Part shown: positions 1 through 4,660 of the stretch, piece by piece | Layout: each line of letters begins with the position of its first letter | How positions within the stretch are numbered: position 1 is the first letter of the stretch | Assembly (NCBI GenBank): GCA_030037405.1 | Contig: JASHRK010000185.1 | Coordinates: 1 to 5,095, forward strand | From: Acidimicrobiales bacterium | GTDB taxonomy: Bacteria; Actinomycetota; Acidimicrobiia; Acidimicrobiales; Bog-793 | DNA: 5,095 nt | Reading direction: 5' to 3' | Notes under the pieces: model-generated | Databases searched by the model: none | Told to the model about the DNA's origin: nothing | Seen by the model: the letters and a program-made list of their open reading frames with translations, nothing else | Translations under genes and position numbers: made by a program

Positions 1-134
1 GTGTCCAGGGGAGGGAGGTCGTCTCCCTCGTCGAGCTCGGCGCGCACGATCTCGACACCGCGTTCCCGGAGCACGTCGGTGAAGACACCGGGCGGCTCGC
101 AGCTGATGTGCTGGAGGACGACGGCACGGGTCAT
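1..134 (-). CDS. Class I glutamine amidotransferase-like protein, N-terminal part (gene runs off the left edge)
   Basis: The minus strand from the ATG at 134-132 reads without a stop to the window edge. It gives 44 residues beginning MTRAVVLQHISCEPPG and continuing through VFTDVLRERGVEIV to an acidic stretch ending DDLPPLD. This matches the first beta-alpha-beta unit of GMP-synthase-like class I glutamine amidotransferases: a hydrophobic strand (VVLQH), the Cys-Glu-Pro-Pro-Gly turn, a helix, then a second strand and an Asp/Glu-rich loop before the expected glycine-rich oxyanion-hole loop. The nucleophile Cys and the His/Glu of the triad lie outside the window, so activity cannot be judged. 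The start is supported by GGGAGG seven bases upstream. Members release ammonia from glutamine for an unknown acceptor, and many are annotated only as amidotransferases. No partner gene is visible. The family call rests on resemblance recalled from known sequences. Confidence 0.78.
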   Translation of the reverse strand, partial: MTRAVVLQHISCEPPGVFTDVLRERGVEIVRAELDEGDDLPPLD

Positions 135-352
135 CGGTCAGCCTCCCATGACATGTTGTGCACCCAGAATGAACCGGATCTACCCATGGCTGCAGCATGC
201 CACGGGAGATGACACGGCGGAGAGACGGGCCACGTCCGAGAGCATGGGGCAGGTCGGCTTTAGTTCGAATGGAGTGCGACAGCACAGCGCCGTTCTGGTG
301 TCCCGGACCCTCGATCCGGCGTTCCTATCTCGTTCGTACGCCGCCGCCTCCT
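135..352. other. Intergenic stretch with no supported gene
   Basis: Apart from the amidotransferase ribosome binding site, I see no gene here. The open frames crossing the stretch have compositions unlike proteins (runs of Arg, Ser and Pro) and lack good ribosome binding sites. No tRNA cloverleaf, terminator or repeat is evident. It should contain the promoter of the leftward amidotransferase gene and any promoter of the rightward antitoxin/PIN pair, but I cannot place either with confidence. It may also hold decayed sequence of the missing front of the antitoxin. Confidence 0.5.
142..147 (-). promoter_or_regulatory. Ribosome binding site of the amidotransferase gene
   Basis: Read on the minus strand, this is GGGAGG, seven bases before the ATG at 134-132. 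It fixes the start of the partial left-edge gene, which is otherwise too short to be obvious. Confidence 0.7.
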
Positions 353-478
353 AGTGGTGAGGATCCCATTCGGGCCATGGCCGGCAGGTTTCGAGGATTG
401 CCTGCCGACGCAGCCGCCGAGCACGACCGCGACTTGTACGGCCGAGGTGCCCAGCCAAGGGCGCGGCCTGTCCGGTGA
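353..478 (+). pseudogene. Possible tail of an antitoxin preceding the PIN gene
   Basis: This plus-strand frame reads SGEDPIRAMAGRFRGLPADA, then an Ala/Glu/His/Asp-rich stretch and LYG, and stops at 476-478 inside the GTG start of the PIN gene (GTGA overlap). Overlap of this kind is usual for antitoxin-toxin pairs. The Asp-Pro followed by a small-residue helix and an acidic, Tyr-containing tail resembles C-termini of CopG-type antitoxins, which wrap the toxin. No ribbon-helix-helix or AbrB-like DNA-binding half can be found upstream in any frame. If this is an antitoxin, its front has been lost or scrambled. The internal ATG at 377 would give only 33 residues and has no ribosome binding site. 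The resemblance is weak, and a chance open frame is a fair alternative. Confidence 0.33.
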
Positions 479-876
479 GCAGGAGCTTCATCGACACAAG
501 TGGCTGGATCGCCCTTCTCAGCCAGGATGATCGGCTTCATGCCCGTGCCGTAGCTCGCTGCGACGAACTGGTGAGCGACGGCATTGGCCTCATCACCAAC
601 AACTACGTGGTCGACGAGACTGCGACGCATCTTCGCCACGGGCTTGGGGTCCTAGCCGCGCTCGACTTCCGACGGATGCTCCTTGATGCCGTCGCCGCCC
701 GCAGGCTCAGGATCGCCTGGATCGACGAGACTGCCGAGTCCGAAGCGTGGAGGATCCTGGAGCAGTACAGCGACGTCAAGCTCTCGCTTACGGACGCGAC
801 CCGCGTCGCCGATGTCTTCGGGTGTGACAGTGACTTCGAAGCGCTCGGCTTCGTCGTGCTCCCGGGTCCTCTATAA
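475..876 (+). CDS. PIN-domain protein, VapC-like ribonuclease (toxin family)
   Basis: A 133-aa protein. PIN domains are Mg2+-dependent RNases; as VapC toxins they cleave tRNA or rRNA and are held inactive by a co-expressed antitoxin. It opens with SFIDTSGWIALL, the first PIN strand with catalytic Asp7. Next comes NNYVVDETATHL with Glu48, then SLTDAT with Asp107, and it ends DSDFEALGFVVLP, the usual closing strand with a further acidic residue at 118 or 120. All four expected acidic positions are therefore present. In most relatives, a helix of about 16 residues separates the SLTD aspartate from the next Phe-Asp. Here only 10 residues lie between Asp107 and Asp118, as if about 8 residues had been removed in frame. 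The GTG start overlaps the stop of the upstream frame and has only a distant AAGGG (457-461), so translation may be coupled. Toxicity is not established. Confidence 0.87.
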   Translation: MSRSFIDTSGWIALLSQDDRLHARAVARCDELVSDGIGLITNNYVVDETATHLRHGLGVLAALDFRRMLLDAVAARRLRIAWIDETAESEAWRILEQYSDVKLSLTDATRVADVFGCDSDFEALGFVVLPGPL

Positions 877-883
877 GCCTCGT

Positions 884-915
884 GCAGCCACCGTCCCGTT
901 CACCCGGGTGGCTGC
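884..915. terminator. Hairpin between convergent genes, possible bidirectional terminator
   Basis: GCAGCCACC (884-892) is the exact reverse complement of GGTGGCTGC (907-915). This gives a 9-bp GC-rich stem with a 14-base loop. It begins seven bases after the PIN stop codon, and its loop contains the stop codon of the oppositely oriented acetyltransferase (900-902). Placement between two converging genes fits a shared terminator. No T-run follows on either strand, so it is not a canonical intrinsic terminator, and the right arm is also coding sequence for the acetyltransferase C-terminus. Confidence 0.5.
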
Positions 916-1406
916 CAACGCAATCTTGCTTCGGCGGCGTCCCGGCTGATCTCCACAAAGCCCAGGCGTTCGTAAAGCATCCGTGCCCGTGAGTTGTCGT
1001 GCTCGACCGAGAGATCGAGCGGCAGGCCCGTCCCAGCGGCCTCAGACTGCAGCTCCTCGATGATCCGGGTCCCGATGCCCCGGCCCTGCACATGGGGACG
1101 GAGCTGGATGCCTGAGAGCTCCATGCCCTTGTCGTCGCGGGTGACTCGGAGTCGTCCGACGCCTTCGCCCCCGAGCTCGATCACGCTGGTCGTGCTGGCG
1201 TGGATCCCCCCTGTGAGCTGCTCCTCGCTCCAGGCCTCGTAGCGGCGTCGGAATTCGGCCTCGCCGAAGTCTTGCGGCACCCGACCCTGTGCTCTCGCGG
1301 CCTCGATGACAACGTCGGCAAGGAAGGCAACATCGCCAGGAGTCGCTGGCCGCGTCCGGAATTCGGTCGTCCGGTCGGTTCCGTTACCCTTGATCCCCGG
1401 GACCAT
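900..1406 (-). CDS. GNAT-family N-acetyltransferase
   Basis: A 168-aa single-domain protein of normal GNAT length, predicted cytoplasmic. It transfers an acetyl group from acetyl-CoA to an amine; the substrate cannot be read from sequence. The order is typical. TRPATPGDVAFLADVV (about 18-33) is the first strand and helix. GVGRLRV (82-88) and MELSGIQLRP (95-104) are central strands. VQGRGIG (106-112) is the Q-x-x-G-x-G acetyl-CoA pyrophosphate loop of motif A. LDLSVEHDNSRARMLYERLGF (130-150) is motif B, with Asn138 and Tyr145. The frame is open for 44 codons further upstream, but that part is Ser/Cys/Arg-rich and overlaps the divergent glycosyltransferase remnant, so I place the start at the ATG at 1406-1404. 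No clear ribosome binding site precedes it, and the first 14 residues look unconserved. The ATG lies 36 bases from the divergent GTG at 1443. Confidence 0.85.
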   Translation of the reverse strand: MVPGIKGNGTDRTTEFRTRPATPGDVAFLADVVIEAARAQGRVPQDFGEAEFRRRYEAWSEEQLTGGIHASTTSVIELGGEGVGRLRVTRDDKGMELSGIQLRPHVQGRGIGTRIIEELQSEAAGTGLPLDLSVEHDNSRARMLYERLGFVEISRDAAEARLRWQPPG

Positions 1407-1442
1407 AGCCGGCCCGGAGCACAGGATGGAGCGGCAGCCGGG

Positions 1443-1870
1443 GTGCGTTTCTTGTTCAGCTTCACTGGCGGAACTGGCCACTTCCTGCCGACAGCGGTCT
1501 TCGCGCGAGCCCTTGCCCGCCGCGGGCATGAGATCCATTACGCCTGTACCGTCGTCTCCGCGCTAGCCCTGCGCTAGCCCTCGGCTTGCCGCAAGTCGTC
1601 TTGCCAATGGGGGCTGACCAACCGGACAACGCTCGCAGCTGCGAACGCCTTGGTGTCGGAGTCTGTCTGGACGCCGTGGCGACGAGCCCTTCCGACATCG
1701 CCGACGCCGTCGCCGGCGTGCTCGAGACGCCTCAGTACCGCCTCGCAGCACAACGTGTCGCTGAGGAGACACGTGCGATGCCCACTGCCGAGCAGGTGAC
1801 CTTCCTCATCGAAGCGATCGCCCGAACAGGCTTGGCCGTCACCGCGCTCGATCCTCGGCCGACTTCGTGA
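1443..1870 (+). pseudogene. Remnant of a GT1 (UGT/MGT-type) glycosyltransferase with a large internal deletion and a frameshift
   Basis: From GTG 1443 the frame reads VRFLFSFTGGTGHFLPTA and on to ARALARRGHEIHYAC. This is the classic N-terminal strand, glycine loop and first helix of macrolide/UDP-glycosyltransferase-like GT-B enzymes. It then runs straight into TVVSALAL, which belongs just after the HGGxGT donor-site motif near the C-terminus. In the other frame it continues GLPQVVLPMGADQPDNA and about 70 further residues to the stop at 1868-1870. Family members are about 400 residues. Roughly 250 residues (most of the acceptor domain, the linker and the HGGxG loop) are therefore missing, with the join near 1545-1550. 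In addition, an 11-bp tandem duplication at 1560-1581 puts the two parts in different frames, with TAG at 1575-1577. Neither half could be catalytic. Its 3' end overlaps the convergent neighbour by 32 bases. Confidence 0.9.
1560..1581 (+). repeat. Perfect 11-bp tandem duplication inside the glycosyltransferase remnant
   Basis: GCGCTAGCCCT occurs twice back to back (1560-1570 and 1571-1581). Taking out one copy joins the upstream frame (VVSALA) directly to the downstream frame (LGLPQVV), restoring a natural-looking family sequence. The duplication is therefore the frameshifting lesion. Confidence 0.95.
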
Positions 1871-2876
1871 AGCCGGAGCTCCGAGCGTCCTCCCACCACT
1901 CGAGCACGCGCATCGCCCGGAGCGTCACCCAGCGAGACGGCTCACCGGCGGCACCGTCGACGTCGAACCAGACCCGACCGGCGGGAGTCCAGCCGAGGGG
2001 CCACGCCCCCTCTTCCAGCCGTCTCGCGCGCACGTGGCTCACGGCCTCGTCGAGACGGCCGTCGGGCGGTGCGGCGCCGGCCAGGGTGCCGGCATCGCGG
2101 AAGTAGTCAAGGGCCCGGAGGATGTCGTAGTACCACCGGCTCGGGTGCACGAAACGGAGAAACTGCGCGTCGGCCACCTCGCCCGTGCTGAGCCGGCGGA
2201 AGAGCCGACGCTCGAGGAGGTAGCCCTCACCTGACATGCGTGCCTCACGGGACTCCGGCGTACCCCCGGTTGCCCGCTCATACTCCAGCAGCCCTTCCAG
2301 CACGTTGATGGTGGTGGCGAACGAGGAGCGAAGCGAGCCGTTGGCCCGCTCGCAGTTCCAGCCGCCGTCGTCGAGGCGCTCGCCTACCAGCCTGTCGACG
2401 ATGGCGGAGACGTCAACTCCGAAATAGGCGCCGTCGGCGACGGTGCGACCGTTGATGCATTCCTCGACCTCGCCTTCCCAGTAGGGCTGACCGGCGTGGT
2501 CCCAGCGGGCGTTGGCGCCGACCAGCTCGACCGCCCGCCTGGCCCGCTCCGAAGTGGGATCGAGACCGAGCTCCCTGAGCTGTGACAGGGCATAGGTGGT
2601 CGCCGTCCAGGGTTGGCCGACCTCCTCCCACTCCTTGAAGTCGAAGTCCCGAGGAATAAACGCACCCCCCGCCCACTGCCCGTCCTCGTCCTCGTACGAG
2701 AGGAGCCTGGCCCCCCAACCCTCGGTCTCCACCTTCGCGCGCTCCGCCCTCCACTCCGGCTCCGGAGCGTCGAGAAGGTCGCGCATCACCTGCCAACGGA
2801 TCGACGGGTCCGAGTCGAGGAGCCATGCGATGACCGGGCCAGGGTCAGCCACCGGAGCGAGCCTAGTGACCGTCAC
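1839..2876 (-). CDS. Squalene-cyclase-like / prenyltransferase-fold protein of unknown function
   Basis: With the GTG start at 2876-2874 the product has 345 residues and no signal peptide or membrane segment. It appears to be an alpha/alpha toroid of the terpenoid cyclase and protein-prenyltransferase fold. Repeated helix-turn units end in Gly/Trp-rich turns resembling QW motifs: DEDGQWAGG (63-71), LDDGGWNCE (168-176) and EEGAWPLGW (288-296). Other striking segments are VIAWLLDSDPSIRWQVMRDL (15-34), WDHAGQPYWEGEVEECINGR (125-144) and HPSRWYYDILRALDYFR (244-260). True squalene-hopene cyclases are about 630 residues with a DXDD acid motif. This protein is about half that length and I see no DXDD, so cyclase activity is doubtful; related proteins are usually annotated only as squalene-cyclase-like or hypothetical. 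The frame stays open to 3011, but that part covers intergenic repeats and is not protein-like. GTG at 2852 is an alternative start (337 aa); neither start has a strong ribosome binding site. Confidence 0.8.
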   Translation of the reverse strand: MTVTRLAPVADPGPVIAWLLDSDPSIRWQVMRDLLDAPEPEWRAERAKVETEGWGARLLSYEDEDGQWAGGAFIPRDFDFKEWEEVGQPWTATTYALSQLRELGLDPTSERARRAVELVGANARWDHAGQPYWEGEVEECINGRTVADGAYFGVDVSAIVDRLVGERLDDGGWNCERANGSLRSSFATTINVLEGLLEYERATGGTPESREARMSGEGYLLERRLFRRLSTGEVADAQFLRFVHPSRWYYDILRALDYFRDAGTLAGAAPPDGRLDEAVSHVRARRLEEGAWPLGWTPAGRVWFDVDGAAGEPSRWVTLRAMRVLEWWEDARSSGFTKSAEDRAR

Positions 2877-2910
2877 CTTTGCCGGCCACTGAGCTGACGA
2901 CGGAGCCGTC

Positions 2911-2956
2911 TTGTGGACCTCAGTACGCGTATGCGCGGTGGAATGTCCACGTTTTG
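2911..2956 (+). repeat. 46-bp intergenic repeat, copy 1
   Basis: Begins TTGTGGACCTCAGTACGCGT and ends in TCCACGTTTTG. It aligns without gaps to the copy at 2990-3035 with roughly 10 mismatches in 46. Its outer parts are inverted: GTGGAC (2913-2918) and GTCCAC (2945-2950), separated by 26 bases, so it can fold back. TACGCGTA (2924-2931) inside is a perfect palindrome. Confidence 0.75.
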
Positions 2957-2989
2957 TGGTCGGGGGCGTGGTACAGCACCAGGTTCGTT

Positions 2990-3035
2990 TCGTGGACTTG
3001 AGTATGCGCATGAGCGGTGAAATGTCTACAATTTG
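2990..3035 (+). repeat. 46-bp intergenic repeat, copy 2
   Basis: Begins TCGTGGACTTGAGTATGCGC and ends GTCTACAATTTG. The inverted hexamers are again 26 bases apart: GTGGAC (2992-2997) and GTCTAC (3024-3029), which pair through one G-T wobble. ATGCGCAT (3004-3011) is a perfect palindrome. It starts exactly 79 bases after copy 1. Function is unknown; paired operators or a short dispersed repeat are both possible. Confidence 0.75.
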
Positions 3036-3140
3036 ACGTTGGCGACCCCGATGGAGGCGCCTAGGAAAGGGGCATCGGATCCGTCATGCGAGCACGGCGG
3101 CCGCGGACTATGTTTCGTGACCGTTACACGCCCGCTTCGT

Positions 3141-3156
3141 AGACGTGCGCAAGTCT
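3141..3156. promoter_or_regulatory. Imperfect 16-bp palindrome upstream of the ABC operon, possible operator
   Basis: AGACGTGCGCAAGTCT is self-complementary at 14 of 16 positions (7 of 8 pairs), with the GTGCGC/GCGCAC core at its centre. It ends six bases before the ribosome binding site of the substrate-binding protein. Size and position suit a dimeric repressor site, or a small hairpin affecting translation. No regulator gene is in the window to pair it with. Confidence 0.35.
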
Positions 3157-3162
3157 CGGACC

Positions 3163-3169
3163 AAGGAGG
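3163..3169 (+). promoter_or_regulatory. Ribosome binding site of the substrate-binding protein
   Basis: AAGGAGG, a near-full match to the anti-Shine-Dalgarno sequence, ends four bases before the ATG at 3174. The spacing is slightly short. It picks this ATG over the upstream in-frame codons reaching back to 3033. Confidence 0.85.
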
Positions 3170-3173
3170 CGTC

Positions 3174-4610
3174 ATGGAGAGATACGAGTGCAATGGTCAG
3201 GCTCCTGAGGCCGCCAGCAGCGGGGAGGTCGGGGCCCGCGAGTCCAAGGGAAGGCGGGACGGCGGGTCCCCGGTCACGAGACGAGAAGTCTTGCTCGGGA
3301 TCGGTGGCGGTGCGGCACTGCTGGGCACACGGCGGTTGCTCCCCGAGCACCGCAGGATCGGCGAGTCAGGACGGCTTGCCGGCGAGGCCCTCCGGCCGCG
3401 TTCTGCGACGAGCACGTTAGTCGTCGGCTTTGTGAGCCCGCAGACCGGCGACCTGGCCGACTTCGCGACGTCCAATACCTTTGCAGTGAGGAAGATCCGT
3501 GAAACGAAGGCCTTCTCGAAAGGGTTGAAGGCCGGAGGTACCAAGTACGACATCGACATCATCGTGAAAGACAGTCAGTCAGACCCCAACCGTGCCTCCG
3601 AGGTGGCGAGGGACCTGATATTGACCAATCGAGCGGACCTCATCATCACGAGCTCGACGCCCGAGACGGACAATCCTGTCGCCATCGTCTGCGAGGCGTA
3701 CGGCGTCCCCTGTGTGTCCACGGTCGTGCCCTGGGAGTCCTGGTACGCCGGCCTGGGCGGCAATCCGGTCAAGCCGACGAAGAAGTTCGAGTACAACGTG
3801 GTGTTCTTCTTCGGCCTGCCCCAGTTCGGCACCTGCTTCATCTCGATGTGGAACCGCATCCACACGAACAAGGTCGTCGCCGAGATGTTCCCGAACGACG
3901 CGGACGGGAATGCCTTCCGAGCGGCGTTCCCCTCGATCGCGAAGGCGGCGGGGTACAAACCTGTCGACGGCGGGGCGTATCCCGACGGCACCACGAACTA
4001 CACCTCGATGATCTCGGACTTCAAGTCCCATGACTGCGAGCTCTATGTCAACTGTCCTCTTCCCCCCGACTTCAACACGTTCTGGAAGCAGGCGGCGGAG
4101 CAGGACTTCAAACCGAAGCTTGCAACCGTGGCAAAGGTGCTGCTCTTCCCCGACGACGTGAAAGCTCTGGGATCGCTTGCGAACAACATCGCCACGGACT
4201 GTTGGTGGGCACCCTTCGCGCCCTACCACTCCTACCTCACGGGCGAGACGGCCGCTGCGCTCGCGCTCGCGTACCAGAAGGAGACCGGGAACCAGTGGAC
4301 GCAGGCCATCGGCTCGACTTATGCCGCCTTCGAGATAGCTCACAAGGCTTTTGTCGAGTCGAGCGATCCGCACGACCACCAGGAGGTGGCGAACAACCTC
4401 CACTCCATGAAGTACTCCGGCATGAACGGTGAGGTGGACTTCACGAGTGGGCCTGCTCCGGGCGTTGCGCTCATCCCGGCTGCTGGTGTCCAGTGGAAGC
4501 ATGGCACGAAGGGCAAGTTCACGGACTTCCCGTACGCGATGTTCGTCGTCGATAACGCCGACGCTCCCGCGTGGAAGCTCAACGGAACGCTGGAACCGAC
4601 GAATCCCTGA
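3174..4610 (+). CDS. ABC transporter substrate-binding protein, branched-chain amino acid (LivK/Peripla_BP_6) type, with Tat-like signal
   Basis: A 478-aa exported binding protein that would capture an amino acid or related small solute outside the membrane and hand it to a Liv-type ABC permease. Residues 35-51 read TRREVLLGIGGGAALLG: a twin-arginine motif and a short hydrophobic core, preceded by an unusually long polar leader of about 34 residues. There is no lipobox Cys. The type I periplasmic-binding fold starts at about 81 (TLVVGFVSPQTGDLADFA). It continues with YDIDIIVKDSQSDPNRASEV (125-144), ADLIITSSTPETDNPVA (154-170) and YGVPCVSTV (176-184). DGTTNYTSMISDFKSHDCEL (271-290) is the usual second-lobe segment. 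Length is typical once the leader is allowed for. Ligand is not predictable; the aromatic-rich stretch TDCWWAPFAPYHSYL (341-355) could line the pocket. It heads an operon with the LivG-type ATPase 50 bases downstream. The region after the hydrophobic core is oddly basic (TRRLLPEHRR), so the cleavage site is unclear. Confidence 0.93.
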   Translation: MERYECNGQAPEAASSGEVGARESKGRRDGGSPVTRREVLLGIGGGAALLGTRRLLPEHRRIGESGRLAGEALRPRSATSTLVVGFVSPQTGDLADFATSNTFAVRKIRETKAFSKGLKAGGTKYDIDIIVKDSQSDPNRASEVARDLILTNRADLIITSSTPETDNPVAIVCEAYGVPCVSTVVPWESWYAGLGGNPVKPTKKFEYNVVFFFGLPQFGTCFISMWNRIHTNKVVAEMFPNDADGNAFRAAFPSIAKAAGYKPVDGGAYPDGTTNYTSMISDFKSHDCELYVNCPLPPDFNTFWKQAAEQDFKPKLATVAKVLLFPDDVKALGSLANNIATDCWWAPFAPYHSYLTGETAAALALAYQKETGNQWTQAIGSTYAAFEIAHKAFVESSDPHDHQEVANNLHSMKYSGMNGEVDFTSGPAPGVALIPAAGVQWKHGTKGKFTDFPYAMFVVDNADAPAWKLNGTLEPTNP

Positions 4611-4647
4611 GCTTGTCGGTCGCCCGCAGCACGACCCTGACGTCTTC

Positions 4648-4652
4648 GGAGG
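4648..4652 (+). promoter_or_regulatory. Ribosome binding site of the LivG-type ATPase
   Basis: GGAGG eight bases before GTG 4661 sets the start of the right-edge gene, in the 50-base gap after the binding-protein stop codon. Confidence 0.8.
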
Positions 4653-4660
4653 TTCGGCCG

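Larger units (their letters stand above)
2877..3173. other. Divergent intergenic region between the toroid protein and the ABC operon
   Basis: About 297 bases separate two divergently transcribed genes, so promoters for both should lie here. It contains two diverged 46-bp repeats and a 16-bp imperfect palindrome (entered separately). It also has a TACAAT at 3027-3032 resembling a -10 box at the end of the second repeat, without a convincing -35 at the right distance. Long open frames continue into it from both sides but their translations are low-complexity and basic, unlike the genes they extend. Confidence 0.6.

Noticed and set aside
255..285. TTCGAAT-containing segment reminiscent of a tRNA T-loop
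   Set aside because: No matching T-stem, anticodon arm or acceptor stem could be found around it.
1407..1538. Upstream extension of the acetyltransferase to 212 residues
   Set aside because: The extra 44 residues are low-complexity, lie outside the GNAT fold, and sit on top of the glycosyltransferase N-terminus, which is a real coding remnant on the other strand.
2877..3011. Upstream extension of the squalene-cyclase-like protein to 390 residues
   Set aside because: The added residues are Thr/Lys/Arg-rich translation of the intergenic 46-bp repeats and show no protein-like pattern.
2911..3035. CRISPR array
   Set aside because: Only two copies, diverged by about 22%, with a single spacer-sized gap and no cas gene nearby.
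3033..3173. Upstream extension of the substrate-binding protein to 525 residues
   Set aside because: The AAGGAGG at 3163-3169 marks the ATG at 3174, and the extension would bury the signal sequence about 80 residues deep.
3579..4502. 307-codon minus-strand open frame opposite the substrate-binding protein
   Set aside because: It is the mirror of a clearly real gene in GC-rich DNA. Its translation is Arg/Val-rich with no recognisable domain, and no ribosome binding site supports it.
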